Shown piece after piece: positions 16,644-24,462 of a stretch of 34,825 bases of DNA. A model generated the notes under the pieces. That model saw nothing but the letters and a program-made list of their open reading frames with translations. It searched no databases and was not told the origin of the DNA. Within the stretch, counting starts at the first letter, position 1. The number at the start of each line of letters is the position of its first letter. The stretch comes from Verrucomicrobiota bacterium (GTDB lineage Bacteria > Verrucomicrobiota > Verrucomicrobiia > Limisphaerales > UBA1319), in assembly GCA_022709905.1 (NCBI GenBank), contig JAKLHY010000074.1:1-34825 (forward strand), read 5' to 3'. The position numbers and the translations under genes are program-made.

Positions 16644-17302
16644 TGAAGCTTTCCTCCGATCATGTTCAGGACGCGATCGGCGTGATCCGCCGCCTGCGGT
16701 TCGTGCGTGACACACAACACCGCCCCGGTGCGTGCGAACTCGGTGAGACAACGCAGCACCACTTGGCCGTTTTGCTTGTCGAGGTTGCCCGTCGGCTCGT
16801 CGGCAAGCAAAAGCGAGGGCTGATTCAACAAGGCGCGCGCCAAGGCCACGCGCTGCCGTTCGCCGGTGCTCAATCCCGAGGGCACGTGACGAAGCCGATC
16901 CGAAAGCCCGAATTGAGCCGCCAACTCGAGCGCTCGAGTGCGTCGGCCGTCTTTGGCGCCCAACGCGAGCGCGGGAGCCAAAATGTTATCCAGGACGTCG
17001 AGATACGGCACCAGGTGAAACTGCTGAAAAACAAATCCGACGTTGACAGCCCGAAACCGTGCGCGTTGCCCGGGCGATAGTGAGTAGGGATCCACGTCAT
17101 TGACGAGCACCCGTCCTCGGGAGGGTTGCAGCAGCGCGCCCGCCGCCAGCAGCAGGGTGGTCTTGCCACAACCGCTCGGACCTTGCACGGCCACGAACTC
17201 GCCTCTTTCAACGGTCAGTGAGACCTCATGGACGGCTTGGATGCTTCCTTCCGGCCGAGGATAGGACTTGCACAGGTTTTCGATCTTTAAAAGCGTGCTC
17301 AT
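16640..17302 (-). CDS. LolD/MacB-type ABC transporter ATPase
   Basis: The 220-residue ATPase has Walker A GPSGCGKTT (41-49), Q-loop FVFQQFHLVPYLDVLDNI (90-107), signature LSTGERQ (144-150), Walker B LLLADEP (164-170) and the ADEPTGNLD run typical of the LolD/MacB/FtsE group. The ATG at 17302 overlaps the stop of the FtsX-like permease gene as ATGA. This subgroup pairs with FtsX-domain permeases and usually moves lipoproteins, peptides or antibiotics out, or transmits force across the membrane, rather than importing nutrients. It is distinct from the ModC-like ATPase three genes downstream. Confidence 0.9.
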   Translation of the reverse strand: MSTLLKIENLCKSYPRPEGSIQAVHEVSLTVERGEFVAVQGPSGCGKTTLLLAAGALLQPSRGRVLVNDVDPYSLSPGQRARFRAVNVGFVFQQFHLVPYLDVLDNILAPALALGAKDGRRTRALELAAQFGLSDRLRHVPSGLSTGERQRVALARALLNQPSLLLADEPTGNLDKQNGQVVLRCLTEFARTGAVLCVTHEPQAADHADRVLNMIGGKLQ

Positions 17303-18576
17303 TCCTCTCTCAAGGCGACAGCGGGATCCTGTTGAGCCGCATGGACGGCAGGCAGCCAACTGGCCAGCAACGCCACCAAGGACGCGGCAGCCAAAATGAG
17401 CGCAAACAGACGGAGATCCATGAACGGGATTCCGAGGGGAGATGAGTCCGGCGTTTCATGCCACAGTGCGCCGATGGTTCGGCCGGCAACATAACCCGCA
17501 CCAGCGCCGCAGAAACCGATGATCCCGGCCTTGGCCAGCACGATGAACAAGAGTTGGGGTGTGCGCAGCCCAATCGCGCGCAGAATCCCAATTTCTCCCC
17601 GCCGCTCGCGGACATTCGCCAGCGCCAGCAGGCCGATCCAAACGCTGCTGCCCAGAATTACGACGGGGACGAGCACGGCCGCCAAGGCTTCCCTTTCGGC
17701 GCGAAGCTTGTCACGGCCTTCCTTTTCCCTCCGGATGCTGGCCTGGGCTTCGATAGCGGCGCGTTGCCGGGCCTCGGCCCGCGTGAGGGCTTGCGAGGCG
17801 TATTCGATCACCTGCGTGTCCGGGAGAATGCTGGCGATTTCGGGTCGAATTCGGCCGAGACGGTTCAATGTGTCACACGTGCAGTCGAGGGCAAGAATGC
17901 CATTGATCAAGCCCGGTTTGCCCAGGAGTTCCTGGGCTTCGGAGAGGCTGATCCAGACGGTGATGTCGTCCTTGTTGCCACGTTCGGAATTGACCTTGGC
18001 CACGGCAAACTCGCGTCCCATGAATTTGGTTTTTTCGCCCGCCTTGAGATTGAGAGTTCGGGCCAACTCGTGGCCCAAGATCATTGTGCCCGGGGTCACC
18101 GCATCGAGCAAGGGCTTCTGTTGCGCGCTTTGGATGTAGACCTCGCCCCGCACGCCCATTAAAAGCACTGTTCGCTCAAATTCCGGCCACTTCACTTTCT
18201 GTTGCAGGGACGGCAGCACATGGTTGATCGTTGCAACTCGGCTCTTGGCCAGGCGCGCCGCGTACTCCTCCGGCATAAACTTCGAGCCGAAATCGTCCGC
18301 ATACAGATCGCCGAGGTTTTGGTCTTTTGGCAGGATCAAGACGTTGAATCCCATCTTGAGCATGACCTTGCGATAATCATCCTCCAGCTTCGCCATTTGC
18401 TCGCGAGTGGCGGCCTCTTTTGCGCTGACGATTTGTTCCGTTCGGGCATCGTGCTTTTGGAGGATCGCCAACTCGGCGACCAGGCAGGCGACGGCCAGAG
18501 AAACGGATACCGCTCCCAGGGAAAAATTCAGCTTGCGGTGACAAATCTCGCGAAGCACAAGATGAATGAGGTTCAT
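17299..18576 (-). CDS. FtsX-like / MacB-type ABC permease
   Basis: The 425-residue protein follows the MacB-type plan. It has one transmembrane segment near the N-terminus (about 12-36), a long extracytoplasmic region (about 37-285, with a helical Arg/Glu/Ala-rich stretch near its end), then three transmembrane segments and the FtsX-domain landmarks RERRGEIGILRAIGLR and a terminal DPAVALREE. The ATG at 18576 lies 1 nt after the upstream gene's stop and starts MNLIHLVLREICHRKLN, the usual family opening. It forms a transporter with the ATPase encoded next. The extracytoplasmic domain may contact the product of the first gene of the operon. Confidence 0.9.
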   Translation of the reverse strand: MNLIHLVLREICHRKLNFSLGAVSVSLAVACLVAELAILQKHDARTEQIVSAKEAATREQMAKLEDDYRKVMLKMGFNVLILPKDQNLGDLYADDFGSKFMPEEYAARLAKSRVATINHVLPSLQQKVKWPEFERTVLLMGVRGEVYIQSAQQKPLLDAVTPGTMILGHELARTLNLKAGEKTKFMGREFAVAKVNSERGNKDDITVWISLSEAQELLGKPGLINGILALDCTCDTLNRLGRIRPEIASILPDTQVIEYASQALTRAEARQRAAIEAQASIRREKEGRDKLRAEREALAAVLVPVVILGSSVWIGLLALANVRERRGEIGILRAIGLRTPQLLFIVLAKAGIIGFCGAGAGYVAGRTIGALWHETPDSSPLGIPFMDLRLFALILAAASLVALLASWLPAVHAAQQDPAVALREE

Positions 18577-18577
18577 A

Positions 18578-19720
18578 TCATCGAGGTCTCCTGCCGGATC
18601 TGATCTTGAGCGCCAAAGTTGAGACCACGAGGAAAGCCAGGCCCGCGCACAATACAACAACGAGATTGCGCCACAGTCGGTCGCGTCCGATTCCCGCGGG
18701 CTGCGCGCCTGGCGCGGCTGTGAGAATGTTGGTCTTCGAAGGCGCGTCTGTCGAGTGGGTTGTCGCTTCTGCCGCGAATTCGGAAATGCCGACCAGAGGC
18801 GGGGGCGGCGCGACCAGAATCTCCTGGTAACCTGGCAAAGTATTCCAGTTCTTCGCCAGCAGGAGATCGTAGCCCGGATTCAGTTCTTTGACCTCGCAGG
18901 AACACGGGCCCGTTAGGAATTCCGCCATCTCTCGGATCGCTTCTGGTCGAATTTGATCACCCATCGCCGGAGGAATCACACGGCCACGGCCAAAGATCGG
19001 AAACAATAAGGGCTCCCTAGCCGCGATGAGATTCGGGTTCCAGTTCAGGAGTATGTCTAAAAGCATGTGTTCCGCGGGATCGGATCGCGAAAGTCGAACG
19101 ATTGAGAAAGCGATCTTCAATGGCAGGTCGGGATTGATGGGGGGATCCGTCGGGGAGCGTTCGGGCAGGACCAATGATTTTTCCAGTTTCCCGAGTTCGG
19201 TCTTGAGCAGGCTTTCGGCATTCTCGTTGCGCTTCGGGTCATCACCCCCGAGCAGCAGCCAGACAATCGCATCGCCGTTCGAGAGTTTCTGAGCGATCTC
19301 TCGTCGGGCGGGCGACTCGATCAAGGAATCAACAGCCTTGGCTCCCAGCGGTCCTGTCCAGACCGATCGTTCAATTCCAGTCTGTTTGGGATACCGCACG
19401 ACCATCCAAGGCTGCGTTGGGTGTTCTTGGGCGTCCCACAAGGCACGCACGGACCCCGGCATTTCTTGCTCTAGGTTGATTCGAATGACCTCGATGTTGG
19501 CCAGCCCGTCCTGCTGTGCCTTCTCTATTGGAGCCAAGATCGCCTCCTGCTCGGTGTTCAGGCTCTCATTATGGAACACGAATATCTGAAACCGGTCGGC
19601 TTCCCAACGCTCCAGTGCATAGCGGAAAACAGGCACGTTACAGGCAAGCGTCGCGGATGCCCAGAACACGGGCACTATCCATGTGGCTAGCTGAAACCAT
19701 CTTTTGCTGAACCTGCGCAT
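18578..19720 (-). CDS. Secreted, C-terminally anchored protein of unknown function, operon leader
   Basis: I do not recognise a named domain in this 380-residue protein. It has an N-terminal signal segment (about 8-26) ending TLACNVPVF, and a C-terminal transmembrane helix (about 350-371) with a short basic tail, so the body should lie outside the cytoplasm. The Cys after the signal is not in a canonical lipobox. A GPCSCEV motif near residue 275 adds two cysteines. The opening CNVPVFRYALERWEADRF resembles proteins encoded beside similar ABC genes in Planctomycetes and Verrucomicrobia, as I remember them. It is the first gene of the operon and ends 1 nt before the FtsX-like gene, so it may be an accessory or sensing partner of that transporter. 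Confidence 0.8.
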   Translation of the reverse strand: MRRFSKRWFQLATWIVPVFWASATLACNVPVFRYALERWEADRFQIFVFHNESLNTEQEAILAPIEKAQQDGLANIEVIRINLEQEMPGSVRALWDAQEHPTQPWMVVRYPKQTGIERSVWTGPLGAKAVDSLIESPARREIAQKLSNGDAIVWLLLGGDDPKRNENAESLLKTELGKLEKSLVLPERSPTDPPINPDLPLKIAFSIVRLSRSDPAEHMLLDILLNWNPNLIAAREPLLFPIFGRGRVIPPAMGDQIRPEAIREMAEFLTGPCSCEVKELNPGYDLLLAKNWNTLPGYQEILVAPPPPLVGISEFAAEATTHSTDAPSKTNILTAAPGAQPAGIGRDRLWRNLVVVLCAGLAFLVVSTLALKIRSGRRPR

Positions 19721-19779
19721 GTTCTCCCTGCCAACATGTCGTGCCTTGAACAGAAACTCAATTGAAATTCGCGCGTCCA

Positions 19780-19872
19780 GGTAGGGTCAGACCGCTTGGG
19801 CTGACCGGGCTTTTCTGAGACGTTTTGTTTCAGAGTCTCCGCGTCCGGCGCGCCTGGCAGTCGCGCCCTACC
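19780..19872 (+). repeat. 93-bp two-hairpin repeat, copy 6
   Basis: Stem 1 is GGTCAG/CTGACC. Stem 2 carries the CTGGCAG tip. Confidence 0.83.
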
Positions 19873-19955
19873 CCGGTCCCAAAGCCCCGCCAGGGGCGAA
19901 AGAAGCTTTTGAGTCACGCCCTGCCAGGATAGGGTCGGACGGTATCTTGGATTAG

Positions 19956-20074
19956 GTGTTCCTTGTGCCTCTTTGTGGCAAATCGGTTTTTCTTTTTGCG
20001 GCTTGGCGTGACAAGATAGAATCCCACGCAAGCGCGAAGGCTTTTCATTCGCCACCAAAAGGCACAAGAATCAC
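19956..20074. repeat. GCACAAG inverted iteron pair
   Basis: The left arm, 19956-19979, is the reverse complement of GCCACAAAG-AGGCACAAGG-AACAC. The right arm, 20051-20074, reads GCCACCAAAAGGCACAAG and on. The arms match at about 20 of 24 positions, and the interior carries a diverged CGCAAAG-type inverted pair like the one at 7008. Confidence 0.65.
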
Positions 20075-20133
20075 ATATTTATTTCGGAGAAAGGGACGCA
20101 ATCAGGGGCTTCTCTAAGCATTTGATGGTCTGT

Positions 20134-20230
20134 CTCTGTGCTCTCGGTGGTTAATCAAGAAGCGGTTTACTCGTTTTTCTTCGGATTGACGTCAGGAATT
20201 CTTACCACAGAGGACTCAGAGATCACAGAG
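20134..20230. repeat. CACAGAG inverted iteron pair, copy 2
   Basis: Near-identical to 7119-7220. The right arm has CACAGAG, CTCAGAG and CACAGAG at a 9-bp period. As in the first copy, a two-hairpin unit begins directly after it. Confidence 0.75.
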
Positions 20231-20231
20231 C

Positions 20232-20326
20232 GGTAGGGTCGGACCGCCGGGGCCGACCGGGCTTTTCTGAGACGTTCTGCTCCGGAGAGTCTCTGCGTCC
20301 GGCGCGCCCAGCGGTCGCGCCCTACC
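20232..20326 (+). repeat. Two-hairpin repeat, copy 7 (95 bp), with extra tails
   Basis: Stem 1 is GGTCGG/CCGACC and the stem-2 tip is CCAGCGG. After it come one more stem-2 module (about 20330-20356) and two tandem TTGCGCCCTACC pieces (to about 20380). Confidence 0.82.
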
Positions 20327-20536
20327 CTCTGGCGCGCCTGGCAGTCGCGCCCTACCTTGCGCCCTACCTTGCGCCCTACCTGAGCATCTCGGTCGATCCG
20401 ATGCCTCGGTTTTTCAGGTTGCCTCGCGGCTGAGTTAGGAGTCAACTGAGGCAGAGCAGGTGGGGCTGGCGCGGGTCCTGGCAACTGCGATCAGTGCATT
20501 CCCGTCCCTTCATCTCCGCCCACTCGACTTTGGCTT

Positions 20537-23500
20537 ATGCAATCAGAGAGCTTTTCCGGGAGGTCATTCGTTTCAAGATCAGGATTGTACTGGGGACCCA
20601 GGGTCTTTTGGATCATTGTGATGGCATGGTTCCTTTGGCGAATGCCCCAGGATGTGGTGTCAGCCGACCAATCCAGCGCGGAGGCCTTACTCCGGCAAAT
20701 TGGAGTCACGAAAGGCATCTGTGCATTGCCGGGCGATCGCGACTGTAAATTGGCCCTGAGTCTGGCTCGCGAGAGCGAGTTAATATTTTATGTGCAGCTG
20801 ACGGAGGAGGCTGAGGTCGAGGCGGCGCGGCAGCTTGCTTATGACGCGGGATTTTACGGGACACGGGTGTTTGTCGAGCAAGGGCCGAGAGACCATCTCC
20901 ATTTGGCGGACGATATCGCGGACGCGCTGATCGCGGCGGATCACGCCGAAGGCATGCCTTTGGAAGAGGCACTCCGGGTGGTGCACCCACAAGCAAAGGT
21001 CATCCTTGGCACGCGCCAGGAAACCAAGCGGTTTCCCGAGGGAATCGATGACTGGAGCCATCCCTATCACAGGCCCGATAACAATCCTGTCTCGGAGGAC
21101 AAACGAGCGCGCGGTCCCTACCTGACCCAGTTTTTGTCGGATCCGCGTTACGCGCCGTTGCCGCAGGTGGCGGTGAGCGCCGCCGGGAGGGTTTTCAAGG
21201 CATTTGGCCATATCGCGTTCAAGGAACGGGAAGAGCCGTGGCTGAATACGTTGGCGGCGTTCAACGGTTATAATGGCACCTTGTTGTGGCGCCGAGAGAT
21301 CGCGCCCGCCCTCATGGTCCATCGCAATACCCTCATCGCCACAGCCACAAACGTTTATTTTGCCGATGACCGATCCTGCAAAGTGTTTGACGCCCGGACA
21401 GGCGAACTGAAGGACGAAATTGCCCCGCCAGTAGACGAAGTCGGCGGCGCCTTTTGGAAATGGATGGCCCTCGAGGGGAATGTCCTTTACGCCATGATTG
21501 GCGGGCAAGAATCCCGGGATCCCACGATCAAGGCCCGTTTACAGTCTCACGGCTGGCCGTGGGATCCGCTTTCTCCGGGATTCAACCGGGCCGACCAACC
21601 GTGGGGTTATGGCAAAACCCTGGTGGCAATTGAATTGGCGAACAAACGCATCCTGTGGCGTTACCGTGAAGAAAAAGCGATGGATGCGCGCGCCCTTTGC
21701 ATGAAGGGGGGGAGGATTTACGCCTTTAGTTTCGGCAATTACCTGACCTGCCTGGATGCCAGCACCGGTGGCCAGATCTATCGACACACTCCGGAGAATG
21801 CTCCGCAACTGTTCAAAACCCTCGGGGAATATCAGAATCGCCAGGACTGGCGATCGAATTGGCGGACCACGGCCCTGCTGCGATGCAGTGATGAGGCGCT
21901 CTATTTCGCCGGGCCCGCCCTGTCGCGCCTTGTGGCCGTGACGGCCGATACTGGCAAGGTTCTCTGGTCCCATCCTTACAGCAATTATCAGCTTATTTTG
22001 CAGGGGGATTACCTGTACGGCATCAGTGGTCAAATTGACAACGAGGTCAGCCGCAAGTTCGATCCGTTAACCGGCAAGGTTTTGGCCGAACTGAAAGTCA
22101 ATCGGCGGGCCTGCACACGTCCGACGGCCTCGTCGGATGCCATTTTTTTCCGGGCGGACGAAGGATCAGTCCGTTTGGACCTGCAGCGGGACCAGGCGCA
22201 GTTGGTTTCGCCCATGCGTCCAAACTGTCATGATGGCGTGACCGTCGCCAATGGTTTGTTATATTGGTGGCCATCCGTTTGTGACTGCAACCTGACGCTC
22301 TACGGAATCACATGCCTGGGACCGGCAGGCGATTTTGACTTCAATCAGAGCGCGAGAGAGAGCACACGGCTCGTCACCGTGTCCGACGGCCCTTCCGGGC
22401 CCGGCCTATCTGTCGATGCCGCCGACTGGCCTGTTTTCCGCGCCAATCATTTGGGCACGACGACGGCGTCCGTCGCACCGGATACCGACGCAACCCTCTT
22501 GTGGGACTACAAACCCAAGACCGCTTATACGCCATCCGCACCGACGGCTGCTGGTTCGCTGGCGTTCGTGGGCGGATCCGATGGCAGCATTCGAGCCCTG
22601 GACACGCGGACCGGCAAGGAAGCCTGGATTACCTTCACAGGTGGCGACGTGCGGCTGCCTCCCACCCTCTCTGCGGGACGTGCCCTTGTTGGATCGGGCG
22701 ATGGCTGGGTGTATGCTTTAGACGCGAAGACCGGGAAACGGATATGGAGTTTCCGCGCCGCGCCGATCGAACGGCGTATTCCGGTCTATGGAACCCTGCA
22801 ATCCACCTGGCCCGCCGCGAGTGGCGTGCTCGTGGATAACAACACAGCCTATGTTGCAGCCGGACTGGCAAACTTCGACGGCACCCATGTTTACGCCCTC
22901 AATGTTGCGACAGGGAAGATTCGCTGGCAGAACAACCGGTCCGGACATCTCGACGATGTTTCCCACACAGGAGTCGGAGTGCAAGGCCACATGCTAATCC
23001 ATAAAGGCAGGTTGTTTCTCGCCGGTGGCAATGCGGTGTCGCCCGCCGAATACGATTTGTCCAGCGGTGAATGCCTGAACGCCTCGCCCGCACAGCAGAG
23101 CCAAACCGGTAACATTCCCGTGGGTTCAATTCGCCCGCGCGGATGGGAACTCTACCTTGTTGGCGACGAAATCCATGTGGCGGGCAAACCCTATTACGCG
23201 CATCCGCAGTATCCCGTATACGATGCCTCGGTGCTGAACAAGACCTTGTTTATGAATGTGGCCGGCTATGATCTGGCCTGGGCGAACAACGCGAAGGTGA
23301 TGTGCTTTTCGAGCGTCCAGAGAAATCGCGCCGCATTCCAGAAGGCTCTTTGGGGTAAGATCCAATCGAAGGACTTCAAACCCGCTTGGGAATTCCATTG
23401 CCCCAAAAGCGTCGCGGTGGCCGCGGGCCCCGGCGCGATTGTCATTGCCTCCCCCGGTGAACTGGCCGCCCTTGCTCTTCAGGATGGTCGCTTGCTGTGG

Positions 23501-23608
23501 AAAAAAGCTCTCCCCGCGGTTCCGGTTCCGTGGGGCCTCGCAATCAACCGGGAAGGCAAAGTCCTTGTGACGCTGGAAGGCGGGCGCGTGCTTTGCTATG
23601 GCAAATAG
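20537..23608 (+). CDS. Exported PQQ-type beta-propeller protein with a degenerate methyltransferase-like N-terminal domain
   Basis: The 1023-residue product has an N-terminal membrane or signal segment (about 23-42). Residues of about 47-160 resemble a class I methyltransferase fold, but the glycine-rich SAM loop is replaced by ALPGDRDCKLALSLA. The rest contains many PQQ/BamB-like propeller blades. Examples are LAAFNGYNGTLLWRREI, VFDARTGELKDEI, VAVTADTGKVLWSHPY, IRALDTRTGKEAWIT, VYALDAKTGKRIWSF and VYALNVATGKIRWQ, probably forming two propellers. A cysteine cluster, NCHDGVTVANG then SVCDCNLTLYG, lies near 557-590. No metal-binding or dehydrogenase residues can be assigned. It probably acts outside the cytoplasm as a binding protein, or as an oxidoreductase with an unidentified cofactor. 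The ATG at 20537 has no clear ribosome-binding site. Confidence 0.85.
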   Translation: MQSESFSGRSFVSRSGLYWGPRVFWIIVMAWFLWRMPQDVVSADQSSAEALLRQIGVTKGICALPGDRDCKLALSLARESELIFYVQLTEEAEVEAARQLAYDAGFYGTRVFVEQGPRDHLHLADDIADALIAADHAEGMPLEEALRVVHPQAKVILGTRQETKRFPEGIDDWSHPYHRPDNNPVSEDKRARGPYLTQFLSDPRYAPLPQVAVSAAGRVFKAFGHIAFKEREEPWLNTLAAFNGYNGTLLWRREIAPALMVHRNTLIATATNVYFADDRSCKVFDARTGELKDEIAPPVDEVGGAFWKWMALEGNVLYAMIGGQESRDPTIKARLQSHGWPWDPLSPGFNRADQPWGYGKTLVAIELANKRILWRYREEKAMDARALCMKGGRIYAFSFGNYLTCLDASTGGQIYRHTPENAPQLFKTLGEYQNRQDWRSNWRTTALLRCSDEALYFAGPALSRLVAVTADTGKVLWSHPYSNYQLILQGDYLYGISGQIDNEVSRKFDPLTGKVLAELKVNRRACTRPTASSDAIFFRADEGSVRLDLQRDQAQLVSPMRPNCHDGVTVANGLLYWWPSVCDCNLTLYGITCLGPAGDFDFNQSARESTRLVTVSDGPSGPGLSVDAADWPVFRANHLGTTTASVAPDTDATLLWDYKPKTAYTPSAPTAAGSLAFVGGSDGSIRALDTRTGKEAWITFTGGDVRLPPTLSAGRALVGSGDGWVYALDAKTGKRIWSFRAAPIERRIPVYGTLQSTWPAASGVLVDNNTAYVAAGLANFDGTHVYALNVATGKIRWQNNRSGHLDDVSHTGVGVQGHMLIHKGRLFLAGGNAVSPAEYDLSSGECLNASPAQQSQTGNIPVGSIRPRGWELYLVGDEIHVAGKPYYAHPQYPVYDASVLNKTLFMNVAGYDLAWANNAKVMCFSSVQRNRAAFQKALWGKIQSKDFKPAWEFHCPKSVAVAAGPGAIVIASPGELAALALQDGRLLWKKALPAVPVPWGLAINREGKVLVTLEGGRVLCYGK

Positions 23609-23618
23609 GACCCTTATT

Positions 23619-23838
23619 ACCACTAATCTTCACTCATTAACACTAATTAAAGAAGAGTTTTTTTCGCGATAATATGAGGCGGTTGCGAATAAAACGTCCT
23701 ATTATCGCAATGAAATCGAAAAAACGCGTAAGAAACGTTTCATCCTTGTTTTATTGAGTAGGTTTCGTTTTTGGCTCATGTTTAAGTGGACAGTAGTGGC
23801 CTATCACTGATTAGTAATCATTAGTGTTAATTAGTGGT
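23619..23838. repeat. CACTAAT inverted iteron pair 3
   Basis: The left arm has CACTAAT at 23621, CACTCAT at 23631 and CACTAAT at 23641. The right arm has ATTAGTA at 23810 and ATTAGTG at 23820 and 23830. It is 220 bp long; subtracting the 88-bp IS remnant inside gives 132 bp, close to pair 2 without its IS. The interior also has 9-bp arms GCGATAATA (23666) and TATTATCGC (23700). Confidence 0.8.
23711..23798. mobile_element. 88-bp remnant of an IS4-family right end
   Basis: Aligns without gaps to 13521-13608 of the complete IS, with 73 of 88 positions identical by hand count, and ends with the same GGACAGTAGTG terminus. No left end or transposase sequence is present. It could be a solo end left after deletion or a small non-autonomous derivative. 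Confidence 0.8.
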
Positions 23839-23889
23839 TGTAAACTCGGAGGTTGCGCTTCTGCGTCGGATGTATCATAAAGGATGCTA

Positions 23890-24282
23890 ATGAGCACCAC
23901 CTATTATCCACACGAAATCAGGCGTCATACTCGCGCCATCAAGGAAGGATTGAGGCAGGCGTGCGCCATTGTCTTTCCGGAGCCCAAGGTCACGTTTAAA
24001 CTCAAGGGCAGCCATGGGGCACTCTGGAAACCGTCCCAACATGTTCAGATTACGGTTACCCAGAAGCCGGAATCGAACCCAGAGCGGCCGATCTGCACCA
24101 TCGACATCGACCGGCCGGAAATTGAAAACGGCATGTATTCCTATCAAAAGGCCACGGCCGCTTTTCTCGAGGGGACACAGCATATTGGCAATACGCGATT
24201 ATTGGGGCATTTGCGGCGGCACTGTCCATTTTTGCCGCAAATGGAGGTTTCCATGGCGTATGAGCTGCAGGCCCAGCCTTAG
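23890..24282 (+). CDS. Small protein of unknown function
   Basis: The 130-residue product starts MSTTYYPHEIRRHTRAIKEG. I do not recognise the family. It has no signal peptide or membrane segment and looks like a small soluble alpha/beta protein, with a strand-like run HVQITVTQKP and ERPICTIDIDRP near the middle. The ATG at 23890 is preceded by AAGGA at 5 nt, a better context than the in-frame ATG at 23884 that overlaps that site. It lies between a repeat cluster and cydA, separated from cydA by about 180 bp with no gene, so shared transcription is uncertain. Nothing competes for this region on either strand. Confidence 0.6.
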   Translation: MSTTYYPHEIRRHTRAIKEGLRQACAIVFPEPKVTFKLKGSHGALWKPSQHVQITVTQKPESNPERPICTIDIDRPEIENGMYSYQKATAAFLEGTQHIGNTRLLGHLRRHCPFLPQMEVSMAYELQAQP

Positions 24283-24462
24283 GGTCCGTGCAAAAATAAA
24301 TTCCGATTTTGCTGCTGAGGATTTGGCTCGCTGGGTCGTTTGAGCATCGGGGGGGTGATCCGATGGTCGCCCGCAAGCCCAAGAGGGGGGGGCGCCGGAG
24401 GACATTGGATCGTCTTTCGCCGCGCGTGACAAGGGGGCGGGCTGTTGCTAGTGTTTTCGGAA
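24283..24462. other. Gap before cydA with a diverged MITE-like end
   Basis: GGGTCCGTGCAAAAATAA at 24283-24300 resembles the terminal repeat of the element at 7626. The next ~40 bp (GCTGCTGAGGATTTGGCTCG) are loosely similar to its subterminal part. No matching right end was found. The cydA promoter should lie in this gap but cannot be placed. Confidence 0.4.

Larger units (their letters stand above)
19721..20536. other. 0.8-kb gene-free repeat field between divergent genes
   Basis: No credible gene is present. The region separates the minus-strand transporter operon from the plus-strand propeller gene, so promoters for both should lie in it, but I cannot place them. It holds two two-hairpin units, a fragment of the dispersed block (19880-19929), a GCACAAG pair and a CACAGAG pair. 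Confidence 0.8.
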
